NCBI GenBank assembly: GCA_016401345.1
Contig: JAEACG010000006.1
Location: 1-64,000 of the forward strand
DNA length: 64,000 nucleotides
Origin: Fictibacillus nanhaiensis
GTDB lineage: Bacteria > Bacillota > Bacilli > Bacillales > Fictibacillaceae
Direction: 5' to 3'
Positions 1 through 8,553 of the stretch are shown here, piece after piece. The translations under genes and the position numbers were made by a program. The notes below the pieces were generated by a model. It was not told the origin of the DNA and searched no databases. It saw only the letters and a program-made list of their open reading frames with translations. The first letter of the stretch is position 1. Every line of letters starts with the position of its first letter.

Positions 1-1
1 T

Positions 2-211
2 GAGTCATTAGGATTGCCATTAATTGAAGCAAGAAGCTTAAAGTGCGAAATAATTACATTTACGTTACCTTATTCTTTAGAAATATTAGAAAACTATGAC
101 AAGTGTACCTTAGTTAGTTATGAAAAAGATAACAACAGTTTTAATGTAAATAATTTAACAACTGCGTTATTATGTGTAAAATTAAAAAAGATTCCTTTTT
201 TGAAAATATAA
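2..211 (+). CDS. GT4 glycosyltransferase, C-terminal end (cut by window edge)
   Basis: The window opens inside this gene; only about 69 C-terminal residues are present. The first in-frame residues read ESLGLPLIEA, the E-x7-E signature that closes the nucleotide-sugar pocket in the C-terminal Rossmann domain of GT4 (GT-B fold) glycosyltransferases. The enzyme would transfer a sugar from an NDP-sugar to a growing surface polysaccharide in the cytoplasm. It lies 24 bases before another GT4 gene on the same strand, so the two are probably co-transcribed. Donor and acceptor cannot be read from the fragment. Confidence 0.7.
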   Translation, partial: ESLGLPLIEARSLKCEIITFTLPYSLEILENYDKCTLVSYEKDNNSFNVNNLTTALLCVKLKKIPFLKI

Positions 212-235
212 CCAATGAAAATTAAGAGGTTAGAG

Positions 236-1480
236 ATGAAAAAAATAACATTTGTAATTAATTATTTTTATCCAGATCTTGCTTCAACAGGTCAACTAAT
301 GACTGAGCTTTGTCAAGATCTTCAAAATGATTTTGTTATATCAGTAATTGCAGCTCAACCAGGATATGCTGGTGAGAAGTCAAAGACAACTAAAAAGTTT
401 GAAATTGAGCAGATGGAGAATATGAAAATCATTCGTATCCAGTTACCAGAGGTAGATAAAACTTCTAAGTGGAGTCGAATGAAATACATATTCTCTTATT
501 TTGTTCTAGCTCAGATTGCTTTATTAAGAGAAAAGAATGTTGACTTAATTTATACCATATCTCAGCCGCCAGTGTTAGGTGGACTAATTGGTACGATAGG
601 AAAGTTGTTAAAAAGAACAAAACATGTGTATAACATTCAAGACTTTAATCCTGAACAGGCAGCAGCTGTGAGTTATACAAACAATCAGTCAGTGTTTAAA
701 CTAGCAAAGTATATTGATAAACTTAATTGCCGTTACGCCGATCATATTGTAGTAGTAGGAAACGATATGAGCGATACTTTAATAAATAGATTCCAAAATC
801 AAGAGGTCCCAGACCATTCTGTCATTAACAACTGGACAAATGAAGATGAAATAGTTCCTTTAGATGAAAAAGATCCTTCAGTATATCAATTTTTAAAAGA
901 ACACCAATTAGAAGATAAATTTATCATAATGTATTCGGGCAACATTGGTTTGTACTATGATCTTGAGAATATAATAAAAGTTACTAAGGAATTTGAAAGT
1001 GAAAAAGAAATCATTTTCCTATTTATTGGTGAAGGCGCAGTCAAGAAGGACATGCAAAAATTTATTAAAGAAAACAAACTTACTAATACTTACTTCTTAC
1101 CGTACCAACCAAAAGACTATATTAAGTATTCTCTTAATGCAGCTAATGTACACCTAGTCGTAAATCAAAAAGGAATTAAGGGAGTTTCGGTACCAAGTAA
1201 AATCTATGGTGTAATGGCTGCAGGTAAACCAATCCTTGGTGTTTTAGAAGAAGGAAGTGAGGCATACAACCTCATTAATAAAAGTAACTCAGGTGTAGTT
1301 GTAGAACCCAATGATTATTCAGGAATCGCAGATGCTATTCGAAGTCTATACGCATTAAAAGGTCAACAATTAAGACATATAGGATTAAATGGTAGGGCGT
1401 ATCTTGAAGAAAATTTGAAAAGAGATATTTCTATTCAAAAGTATCGTGATTTATTAAATTCATTAGTAAACCATAAATAA
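236..1480 (+). CDS. GT4 family glycosyltransferase, WbuB-like
   Basis: A 414-residue GT-B enzyme. The N-terminal part (VINYFYPDLASTGQLMTEL) has the acceptor-domain opening typical of WbuB-type GT4 transferases of O-antigen and capsule loci. The C-terminal donor domain has MYSGNIGLYYDLENII near residue 235 and the usual VPSKIYGVMAAGKPILG region near 325. I chose the ATG at 236 over the in-frame ATG at 215 because AGAGGTTAGAG lies directly upstream of 236. It follows another GT4 gene and precedes a GDP-mannose enzyme, so it most likely adds a sugar to an exopolysaccharide repeat unit. The exact linkage is unknown. Confidence 0.85.
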   Translation: MKKITFVINYFYPDLASTGQLMTELCQDLQNDFVISVIAAQPGYAGEKSKTTKKFEIEQMENMKIIRIQLPEVDKTSKWSRMKYIFSYFVLAQIALLREKNVDLIYTISQPPVLGGLIGTIGKLLKRTKHVYNIQDFNPEQAAAVSYTNNQSVFKLAKYIDKLNCRYADHIVVVGNDMSDTLINRFQNQEVPDHSVINNWTNEDEIVPLDEKDPSVYQFLKEHQLEDKFIIMYSGNIGLYYDLENIIKVTKEFESEKEIIFLFIGEGAVKKDMQKFIKENKLTNTYFLPYQPKDYIKYSLNAANVHLVVNQKGIKGVSVPSKIYGVMAAGKPILGVLEEGSEAYNLINKSNSGVVVEPNDYSGIADAIRSLYALKGQQLRHIGLNGRAYLEENLKRDISIQKYRDLLNSLVNHK

Positions 1481-1528
1481 ATTTTATTCAAGAAGTCTGA
1501 ATAGACTTTTTTTATTTGGAGGGAAAAG

Positions 1529-2914
1529 ATGAAACTTATACTTCTATCTGGTGGTTCTGGAAAACGTTTATGGCCATTATCCAACGACACACGATCTAAA
1601 CAGTTTTTAAAGGTATTAGAAGGTAATAACGGTATAAAAGAATCTATGGTACAAAGAGTGTGGAGACAAGTAAGCTCTGTTAGACTTTCGGATTCAGCTG
1701 TAATTGCAACTTCTAACTCACAAACCGATATGATTCACAGCCAGCTAGGGGAAGATGTTCCTTTAATTATTGAGCCTGAGCGTCGTGATACGTTTCCAGC
1801 CATCGCATTAGCGGCGGCTTTTTTATTTGCTGAAAATCAGACTGATCGAAATGAAACGGTTGTTGTCTTGCCGGTTGATCCTTATGTAGAAAATAGCTTT
1901 TTTGCTAAAGTTAAAGAACTTGATGCAGCACTTAATGAGACAGGTGCACAGTTAGCACTCATGGGAGTTAAGCCAACATATCCTTCTGAAAAGTATGGTT
2001 ATATTGTTCCTGAAGGTGTTGTTTCACCTGAAGAATCGTTTCGTGTAGATCGTTTTACAGAAAAACCGAGTGAAGAAAAGGCAGAAATGCTTATTAAACA
2101 AAATGCACTTTGGAATACAGGGGTCTTTGCATTTAAGCTAGATTACCTTATTTCCATTTTAGAGAGTAAAGGTTTGCCGACGAGCTATGCGGAGCTTTCT
2201 ACGCAATATAACTTGCTACCTAAAATTAGTTTTGACTATGAAGTGGTTGAAAAAACAGAGCACATTGTTGCGCTTCCATATGAAGGATCATGGAAGGATC
2301 TTGGAACATGGAACACTCTTACGGAGGAGATGGCCACCGAACAAATTGGTAAAGGTGTTATTTCAAACGATGCTACGAACACACATCTAGTTAATGAATT
2401 AGGGATTCCTGTTACGGTATTGGGGTTATCAAACATTGTAGTTGCTGCAAGTCCAGATGGAATACTAGTAAGTGATAAGGCATCGAGTCCGAAAGTTAAA
2501 GACCTTATTGCCCATTATGAGCAGCCACCTATGTACGAAGAACGTCTATGGGGCTGGTCGAAAGTATTGGATTATGCCAAGTACTTTAATGAAGAAATGG
2601 TGACCAAACGTATTTGTATCTATGGAGATAAGAACTCGACTTATCATTATCATAACTTACGAAATGAAGTATGGACGATTATCCGTGGTGAAGGCGAGCT
2701 CGTGCTGGATGATCACATCAGGCGGGTAAAAGCAGGAGATATCATTCATATCCCGGCCGGTCGGAAACATGCCATTAAAGCGAATAAAGAGCTTGAATTT
2801 ATTGAAGTCCAAACCGGAAAAGAAGTAACAGACACAGACTTTACAAGACTGTATCACACGTGGGAAGACATTATGAGAGGATTCTATAATTCTACCGCCC
2901 AAGTTATTCTCTAA
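1529..2914 (+). CDS. manC: Mannose-1-phosphate guanylyltransferase / mannose-6-phosphate isomerase (type II)
   Basis: A 461-residue protein with the two-domain plan of bifunctional type II PMI/GMP enzymes. Residues 1-270 form the nucleotidyltransferase, with the GTP-binding signature GGSGKRLWPLSN near residue 8 and FTEKP near 180. The last 120 residues are a cupin with YHYHNLRNEVW, GEGELVLDD and HIPAGRKHAI, where the isomerase metal site sits. It would supply GDP-mannose (GTP + mannose-1-P) and interconvert mannose-6-P and fructose-6-P for the polysaccharide made by the upstream transferases. GGAGGG precedes the ATG. A terminator follows, so this is probably the last gene of the unit. Confidence 0.88.
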   Translation: MKLILLSGGSGKRLWPLSNDTRSKQFLKVLEGNNGIKESMVQRVWRQVSSVRLSDSAVIATSNSQTDMIHSQLGEDVPLIIEPERRDTFPAIALAAAFLFAENQTDRNETVVVLPVDPYVENSFFAKVKELDAALNETGAQLALMGVKPTYPSEKYGYIVPEGVVSPEESFRVDRFTEKPSEEKAEMLIKQNALWNTGVFAFKLDYLISILESKGLPTSYAELSTQYNLLPKISFDYEVVEKTEHIVALPYEGSWKDLGTWNTLTEEMATEQIGKGVISNDATNTHLVNELGIPVTVLGLSNIVVAASPDGILVSDKASSPKVKDLIAHYEQPPMYEERLWGWSKVLDYAKYFNEEMVTKRICIYGDKNSTYHYHNLRNEVWTIIRGEGELVLDDHIRRVKAGDIIHIPAGRKHAIKANKELEFIEVQTGKEVTDTDFTRLYHTWEDIMRGFYNSTAQVIL

Positions 2915-2930
2915 TGAGGAATGGTTACAT

Positions 2931-2965
2931 AAGCCAAAGAACAGTTGCTCTTTGGCTTTATTTAT
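2931..2965 (+). terminator. Rho-independent terminator after manC
   Basis: A 9-bp perfect stem (AGCCAAAGA paired with TCTTTGGCT, 8-base loop) is followed by a T-rich tract. It closes the polysaccharide operon. Confidence 0.75.
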
Positions 2966-3006
2966 ATTGAAGGCATATCAGAAAGTGTTACCTTGGAGGT
3001 CACTGA

Positions 3007-3954
3007 ATGTATAATCGTATATCATTAAAAGAAAGAATCACTCACTCGTCTGAAGTAGTAGAGTGTCCTGTTAAAGACTGTACTCATCAAGTACCTAGAC
3101 AGAAGAAAAAGTTTAAATCCACAGATACTTTCCTCTGCCCAACTCATAACATTATTTTATCTCCCACAACCTTCGAATACAGAGACTACACAACGAACTT
3201 GCTTTCAAAAGATCCTGAAGATCTTCAGTTATTACAAACCATCCTTAAACAAAAGCGAGAAAATCGATTAGCACGCAGCAATTCAGAGGACGCTGTAACG
3301 TGGAATATGTTTCGGTATTTAGAAAGAAATCAATTATTAGAGGGGTATTTAGGTTCTTTAGGGGTTCAAAATACTAGTAATCTCAAGATTCATTACTGGT
3401 GCTATGATAGGGAGCAACAACATACATATCCATTCCTTGTGAAAGCGCACAAAACATTTGGTGAAACACCTTCTAGAGGCAGCGAGCCAGATCTTTTAAT
3501 AGAAACAGAGAATGCTATTATTCTCATAGAATGCAAAACTGGATCAAGTAATAACACGAAACCGTCTCGTGTGGATGTAGAAAAGTTATACACAGAGGGA
3601 GACAATTGGTTTTTTACGCAAGTATTTAATGCAGGTTTTTATACCATTGCGGTAAAAGATAGAAAGTATGAACTATTGCGCTATTGGTTGCTTGGCCTAT
3701 GGATGGCTAAACAAAAAAAGAAAGAGTTCTATCTATTTAATCTCGTTCGCGAAGAGGCAGAGAGAAATATTGAACACAAATTCGGAAAACATCTGATATC
3801 AGGAAAAGGGACTTTTAAGCGAACAACGTGGGAATCAATGTACCATTTTATAAAAACATCATCCACAGATCACACTCGTATCTTTGAGTATCTAAAGAAC
3901 CAAACACTTGGTTATACGTCTTCAGGGAAATTGAAGACGGGGTATAGGTTGTGA
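3007..3954 (+). CDS. Zinc-ribbon plus PD-(D/E)XK nuclease-like protein
   Basis: A 315-residue protein I do not recognise as a named family. Residues 20-47 carry four potential zinc ligands (C20, C25, C44, H47) in a small ribbon. The centre has SEPDLLIETENAIILIECK: Asp162, Glu175 and Lys177 fit the D-x(n)-E-x-K active site of PD-(D/E)XK nucleases, and Glu94 in a preceding helix could be the motif I glutamate. It has no signal peptide or membrane segment, so it should act in the cytoplasm, perhaps on DNA. The start has TGGAGGT upstream. The gene stands alone between a terminator and a lipoprotein gene. A defence or restriction role is only an inference. Confidence 0.6.
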   Translation: MYNRISLKERITHSSEVVECPVKDCTHQVPRQKKKFKSTDTFLCPTHNIILSPTTFEYRDYTTNLLSKDPEDLQLLQTILKQKRENRLARSNSEDAVTWNMFRYLERNQLLEGYLGSLGVQNTSNLKIHYWCYDREQQHTYPFLVKAHKTFGETPSRGSEPDLLIETENAIILIECKTGSSNNTKPSRVDVEKLYTEGDNWFFTQVFNAGFYTIAVKDRKYELLRYWLLGLWMAKQKKKEFYLFNLVREEAERNIEHKFGKHLISGKGTFKRTTWESMYHFIKTSSTDHTRIFEYLKNQTLGYTSSGKLKTGYRL

Positions 3955-4025
3955 TGTAACTGGTAGATTTAAAGATTCTTTTGTATTCTGAATGAAAGAT
4001 AGATTCAAAAGGTAGGAGAGATGCT

Positions 4026-4349
4026 TTGCTAAAACGAGTTTTCATTCTATTACTCTTATCCATCCTATTGTTTGGGTGTAAGGATATGTCCAAAAAAGAA
4101 GAAGATAAAATTGTACAACGTTCTACACAATTGGCAAAAGCCTATTTCAATGAAAAGCTTGGTTATGAAATTATCGTAAACAAGCATGCGTTTACAAGCA
4201 GAACAAACGGAACGGAAATCTATATTTATGGTTATGAAAAAGGGAACAAAGAGAACAAAGTATCCGCAACCATTGACTACTCAGGAGATGAGTATAAGGT
4301 ACAGATGGTAGGTACCGATAAAAAGTTAAATAATACTATTAATAAATAG
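4026..4349 (+). CDS. Small lipoprotein
   Basis: A 107-residue secreted lipoprotein starting at TTG: the nearest upstream ATG (4020) runs into a stop after three codons, while TAGGAGAG sits correctly before the TTG. The hydrophobic signal ends in the lipobox LLFGC, so the mature protein would be anchored outside the membrane by Cys18. The ~85-residue mature part has no motif I can name; it loosely recalls the small DUF1433-type lipoproteins of Firmicutes. It sits just before the DUF1672 array and may belong to the same protective set, which is inferred from position only. Confidence 0.65.
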   Translation: MLKRVFILLLLSILLFGCKDMSKKEEDKIVQRSTQLAKAYFNEKLGYEIIVNKHAFTSRTNGTEIYIYGYEKGNKENKVSATIDYSGDEYKVQMVGTDKKLNNTINK

Positions 4350-4363
4350 TATGAACCTCACAA

Positions 4364-4393
4364 CAACATCATTCATTAGATGTTGTTTTTTTA
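4364..4393 (+). terminator. Rho-independent terminator, copy 1 of a duplicated intergenic block
   Basis: The CAACATC / GATGTTG stem is followed by eight T. The hairpin and roughly 100 bases after it recur almost unchanged at 7498-7634, in front of another lipoprotein gene. A GGGTAT box at 4402-4407 recurs in both copies. Confidence 0.7.
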
Positions 4394-4501
4394 CTTTTTA
4401 TGGGTATATGTTAGGTGGCGAACCATGTTGTGTAACTCTACAATAATATAGGGCTTGCACATAACTTTATAAGTTTCGCCAATCAGGGAGGTTTCTTGTC
4501 A

Positions 4502-5392
4502 ATGTTACATACAAGAAAAATAGCAATAATTACAGCTTCGATTCTAGGAATCACACTATTAGGAGGCTGCAGCTTATTAGAAAAAAAGGAAGAAAATCCA
4601 TATATTCGTGTTCAGGAATACACAGGCAAGGAATTCAGGCTACCGAACGGTGACAAGAACGACAAAATTGCTGAAGCTAGCAGAGAGAAAGTGATTTCAG
4701 GAACGGAAGCGTTTTTCCTTGAAAAATATAAAACAAAAGTGAAGGTTAACAACATAGTGGGTAATAGAGACGGTGCTACTGTATATGTGGAATCCATTGG
4801 AGAGCCTCATTTTCACACATTCGTTGTTATCCCAATTGATACGCAAGAAAACGTGCGACCAGATGGGATTTGGACCCAAGAACGTGAAGTGGAAGGCGAT
4901 ATCGAAAGTGGTATCTACGCCATAATTCATGAGGAGAAAATAAATAATCTTGATAATTATTTAAACGAATTTGTTAAAAAGCATCCTGTTGTCGGCCTTA
5001 GAGAAGAAGCATATAAGAATACTGCTTCAACAGGCTATACAACACCTTATTATTACATTATTACTTATGGAGACAGCCTTATTCCCTACAAAGATCAGTA
5101 TTTAAGGAACCCTGAAACAAAAAAGGAAGTGTATCAGAAACAATCTCAGTCTTTAACTTTTGATCCGGAATATTACAACATTGTAATTGAATTATTTATG
5201 AAAGAAGAAAACAAAGAACCTGATCAAAAGATTTTTGATGAGCTTGAAGCGAATATAGAAAAAATGGATGGACTTCCTCCTGGTTCTTACACAGTAATAC
5301 TTAATGATAATTACATACAAAAGGAAAATGGTCACAGCCAGAAAGACAATACTCTTATGCGCGGAAATCCTGATTATATTATTAAGGAGTAA
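4502..5392 (+). CDS. DUF1672 family lipoprotein, copy 1 (TilA-like immunity candidate)
   Basis: About 296 residues with a lipoprotein signal ending LLGGC. The mature part starts with the family hallmark NPYIRVQEYTGKEF and contains EPHFHTFVVIPID near residue 100 and STGYTTPYYY near 180, as in DUF1672 proteins of staphylococci and bacilli. ATG 4502 is preferred over TTG 4496 because GGGAGG then sits ten bases upstream, matching copy 4. It is the first of four intact tandem paralogues that lead into a lipase effector gene. As I recall it, the S. aureus type VII lipase TslA is neutralised by a lipoprotein immunity protein, so protection of the cell's own lipids is the likely role. A run of about 150 bases is identical to copy 2. 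Confidence 0.78.
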   Translation: MLHTRKIAIITASILGITLLGGCSLLEKKEENPYIRVQEYTGKEFRLPNGDKNDKIAEASREKVISGTEAFFLEKYKTKVKVNNIVGNRDGATVYVESIGEPHFHTFVVIPIDTQENVRPDGIWTQEREVEGDIESGIYAIIHEEKINNLDNYLNEFVKKHPVVGLREEAYKNTASTGYTTPYYYIITYGDSLIPYKDQYLRNPETKKEVYQKQSQSLTFDPEYYNIVIELFMKEENKEPDQKIFDELEANIEKMDGLPPGSYTVILNDNYIQKENGHSQKDNTLMRGNPDYIIKE

Positions 5393-5436
5393 CCTAAGAT
5401 GTATTATTTATTAATTAATCAGGGAGGATCGTATAA

Positions 5437-6327
5437 ATGATAATTACAAGAAAGATCGGAATGTGTATATTCGCTTTGTTAAGCATCCTACTAATCGGAG
5501 GCTGCAGCTTATTAGAAAAAAAGGAAGAAAATCCATATGTTCGTGTTCAGGATTACACAGGCAAGGAATTCAGACTGCCGAACGGTGACAAGAACGATAA
5601 AATTGCTGAAGCTAGCAGAAAGAAAGTGATTTCAGGAACGGAAGAGTTCTTCTTAAAAAAATATAAAACAAAAGTGAAGGTTAACAACATAGTGGGTAAT
5701 AGAGACGGTGCTACTGTATATGTGGAATCCATTGGAGAGCCTCATTTTCACACATTCGTTGTTATCCCAATTGATACGCAAGAAAACGTGCGACCAGATG
5801 GGATTTGGGCACGGGAAGGTGAAGTGGAAGGCGATATCGAGAGTGGCATCTATGCTTTAATTCATGAGGAGAAATTAAATAATTTGAATAATTATTTAAA
5901 CGAATTTGTTAAAAAGCATCATGTTGTCGGCCGTAGAGAAGAAACATTTAAGAATACATCTTCAACAGGCTATACAACACCGTATTATTACATTATTAAC
6001 TTTGGAGACAGTCTTAACTCCTACAGAGATCAGTATATAAGGAACCCTGAAACAAAAAAGGAAGTGTATCAGAAACAATCTCAGTCTTTAACCTTTAATC
6101 CAGAAGATTATCGTATAGTCATTGAATTATTCATGAAAGAAGAAAACAAAGAACCTGATCAGAAGATTTTTGATGAGCTTGAAGCGGATATAGAAAAAAT
6201 GGAGGGTCTTCCTCCTGGTCTTTACACAGTAATACTTAATGATAATTACATACAAAAGGAAAATGGTCACAGCCAAAAAGACAATACTCTTATGCGTGGA
6301 ATTCCTGATTATATTATTAAAAAGTAA
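5437..6327 (+). CDS. DUF1672 family lipoprotein, copy 2
   Basis: A 296-residue paralogue with signal peptide and lipobox LIGGC. It is nearly identical to copy 1 over most of its length: bases about 5669-5810 match 4731-4872 without a difference I can find, pointing to recent duplication or gene conversion. The sequences diverge mostly in short patches, for example around residues 160-185. GGGAGG lies ten bases before the ATG. It is 44 bases downstream of copy 1 with no terminator between, so they share a transcript. Its predicted place is the outer face of the membrane. Confidence 0.78.
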   Translation: MIITRKIGMCIFALLSILLIGGCSLLEKKEENPYVRVQDYTGKEFRLPNGDKNDKIAEASRKKVISGTEEFFLKKYKTKVKVNNIVGNRDGATVYVESIGEPHFHTFVVIPIDTQENVRPDGIWAREGEVEGDIESGIYALIHEEKLNNLNNYLNEFVKKHHVVGRREETFKNTSSTGYTTPYYYIINFGDSLNSYRDQYIRNPETKKEVYQKQSQSLTFNPEDYRIVIELFMKEENKEPDQKIFDELEADIEKMEGLPPGLYTVILNDNYIQKENGHSQKDNTLMRGIPDYIIKK

Positions 6328-6368
6328 ACTGAGGTGTATGATCTAATGAAACAGGGAGGATCGTATGA

Positions 6369-7247
6369 ATGATAATTACAAGAAAGATCGGATTTGCTTT
6401 GTTGGGCATCCTACTACTCGCAGGCTGTAGCTTATTAGAAAAAAAGGAAGAAAACCCATACATTCGTGTTCAGGATTACACAGGCAAGGAATTCAGACTG
6501 CCGAACGGTGACAAGAACGATAAAATTGCTGAGGCTAGCAAAGAGAAAGTGATTACAGGAATGAAAGAATTTTTTCTCAAAAAATACAAAACAAAAGTAA
6601 AGATTAACAACATTGTAGGGAATAAAGACGGTGCGTCAGTATATGTGGAATCTGTTGGAGAACCTCATTTTCACACATTCGCTGTCATCCCAATTGATAC
6701 GCAAGAAAACGTGCGGCCAGAAGGAATTTGGACCCAAGAAGGTGAAGTGGAAGGTAGTATAAAAAGCGGGATTTATGCGTTAATTTATGAAGAAAAACTC
6801 AACAGATTGGATAACTATCTTAAAGCATTTGTTAAGAAGCATCCTGTAATTGGACTCCGAGAAGAGGCGTATGAAAACACATCCTCAACAGGATATACAA
6901 CTCCGTATTATTACATAACGATTCCTGGAGATAGTCTTGAACCATTTCTCAATCAATATCTAGAAAATCCTGAAACAGTAAAAGAAGAATATGAGGCGAA
7001 AGCTCAGTCTTTATTGGCTGATCCCAAAGAATTTAGGATTGTTATTGAACTATTTATGAAGGAAAAACAAGAACCTGATCAAAAGGTATTTGATGAGCTT
7101 ATAGCAGATATGGAAGAAATGGAAAACCTACCACCAGGGTATTATACGATCATACTTAATGATAATTTCATTTCCAAAGAAGAAGGATATGGCAAAAAAG
7201 ACAATACTCTTATGCGGAGAAATCCAAATTATATAATCAAAAATTAG
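6369..7247 (+). CDS. DUF1672 family lipoprotein, copy 3
   Basis: A 292-residue paralogue with a slightly shorter signal (lipobox LLAGC). The first ~60 mature residues match copies 1 and 2 closely, while the second half is clearly more divergent (PGDSLEPFLNQYLENPE, then an EMENLPPGYYTIILNDN end). This pattern suggests mosaic evolution within the array. The ATG has GGGAGG upstream. It is followed immediately by a remnant of a further copy. Confidence 0.76.
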   Translation: MIITRKIGFALLGILLLAGCSLLEKKEENPYIRVQDYTGKEFRLPNGDKNDKIAEASKEKVITGMKEFFLKKYKTKVKINNIVGNKDGASVYVESVGEPHFHTFAVIPIDTQENVRPEGIWTQEGEVEGSIKSGIYALIYEEKLNRLDNYLKAFVKKHPVIGLREEAYENTSSTGYTTPYYYITIPGDSLEPFLNQYLENPETVKEEYEAKAQSLLADPKEFRIVIELFMKEKQEPDQKVFDELIADMEEMENLPPGYYTIILNDNFISKEEGYGKKDNTLMRRNPNYIIKN

Positions 7248-7265
7248 CCAGAAGTGACGTAACAA

Positions 7266-7433
7266 ATGTTTGATCAATTAGTAGGTGATCTTGAAAAGAT
7301 GTATAATCTATCTCCTGGTTCTTATAGCGTAATACTTAACGATAACTCCATTAATAAAGGCAGTGGCAACAAAACAAAGGAAAACAAATCTAGAACATAC
7401 AAATCAATGATAGATGAAACCTTAGTAGAATAA
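7266..7433 (+). pseudogene. DUF1672 remnant: 55-codon C-terminal fragment
   Basis: The fragment reads MFDQLVGDLEKMYNLSPGSY and then NDNSINKGSGN. It aligns with the last ~55 residues of copy 4 (IFDQLVADLEMMENLSPGSY, NDNTINKGSAN) rather than with copy 3 beside it. It lacks signal peptide, lipobox and a convincing ribosome site. It is best read as what is left of a fifth paralogue after recombination deleted its 5' part. Confidence 0.75.
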
Positions 7434-7497
7434 TAAATTTTTCGATATCCTTAAATAATTACCAATATCATTAAAATAAATAGTAAAAACCTCACAG

Positions 7498-7528
7498 CAA
7501 CATCAGCCATTTGATGTTGTTTTTTTAC
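7498..7528 (+). terminator. Rho-independent terminator, copy 2 of a duplicated intergenic block
   Basis: The CAACATC / GATGTTG stem with a T run has the same sequence context as 4364-4393. It shows that the unit [terminator + promoter region + lipoprotein gene] was duplicated. DUF1672 copy 4 and the lipase are therefore probably transcribed from a separate promoter within 7530-7620. Confidence 0.7.
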
Positions 7529-7634
7529 TTTTTATGGGTATATATTAGGTGGCAGGTAATAATGTGTAACTTTACAATAATATAGGACGTATACTTGATA
7601 TCACATTTCTCACCAACCAGGGAGGTTCATACAT

Positions 7635-8537
7635 ATGTTACACACAAAAAAGACGGGAATGATTACAGCTTCTCTTATTGGCATCATGCTACTTGGAGGT
7701 TGTATGAAAGGGGCAACAGAAACGGTGAAAAAGGAAGACAATCCACTTGTGAGTGTTCAGGGGTATACTGGCGAAGGGTATGACTTGCCAAACGGAAAAG
7801 AAAACGACAAGATCGCTGAGGCTAGTCGTGAAAAGGTCGTTTCTTCAACAGAAAAATTCTTCTTAGATACATACAAAACAAATGTAAAAGTACATAACAT
7901 TGTCGGCAACAAAGACGGAGCGAGTGTGTTTGTTGAATCGATTGACGAACCACGTTTTCACTCGTTCGCTGTGATTCCGATCGATAACAAAGGCAAAGTA
8001 CGGCCAGAAGGCATTTGGACGGAAGAAGGACAAGTCGAATTATCGATCAAGAGCGGCTTGTATGCCATGATCTATGAGGAGCAGCTAAAAACACTTGATA
8101 CTTATCTTGAAGGCGTTGTAAAAGAACACCCGGTAGTCGGAAAACAAGAAGAAGCGATTCAAAAAACGTCTTCAACAGGGTTTACGACACCGTATTATTA
8201 CATCTCCATAGCAGGGAAAAGTCTTGATGGACTTTATGAAAGTTATATAAACAATCCTCAAAAAACGAAGAAAGAGTGGCAGGCGGAAGCAAAAAATCTT
8301 CAAGTCAGTCCTGAAGACTTCTTAATCACGATTCAGTTATATATGAAAGAAAAAGGTGCAAAGCCTGATCAGAAGATTTTTGATCAACTGGTAGCTGATC
8401 TTGAAATGATGGAGAATCTATCACCTGGTTCGTATAGCGTGTTCCTAAACGACAACACCATTAATAAAGGCAGTGCCAACAATACAAAAGAAAACAAACT
8501 AGAACTTAATTATCCGAATGAAATTAAAAAGCCTTAA
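7635..8537 (+). CDS. DUF1672 family lipoprotein, copy 4, directly before the lipase gene
   Basis: A 300-residue lipoprotein (lipobox LLGGC) and the most divergent intact member: it has a longer linker after the lipid anchor and VSVQGYTGEGYDLPNGKEND in place of the version shared by copies 1-3. It keeps the EPRFHSFAVIPID and STGFTTPYYY blocks. GGGAGGTTCATACAT precedes the ATG. The stop lies 16 bases before the lipase start, so the two genes are co-transcribed. That makes this copy the best candidate for the cognate immunity protein of the lipase. This is inferred from position and from the known pairing of T7 lipases with lipoproteins. Confidence 0.8.
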   Translation: MLHTKKTGMITASLIGIMLLGGCMKGATETVKKEDNPLVSVQGYTGEGYDLPNGKENDKIAEASREKVVSSTEKFFLDTYKTNVKVHNIVGNKDGASVFVESIDEPRFHSFAVIPIDNKGKVRPEGIWTEEGQVELSIKSGLYAMIYEEQLKTLDTYLEGVVKEHPVVGKQEEAIQKTSSTGFTTPYYYISIAGKSLDGLYESYINNPQKTKKEWQAEAKNLQVSPEDFLITIQLYMKEKGAKPDQKIFDQLVADLEMMENLSPGSYSVFLNDNTINKGSANNTKENKLELNYPNEIKKP

Positions 8538-8553
8538 CGTGTAGGAGGTTAAT

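Noticed and set aside
7595-7783. 62-codon frame upstream of DUF1672 copy 4
   Set aside because: It overlaps the signal peptide codons of the real gene in another frame and begins upstream of its ribosome site.
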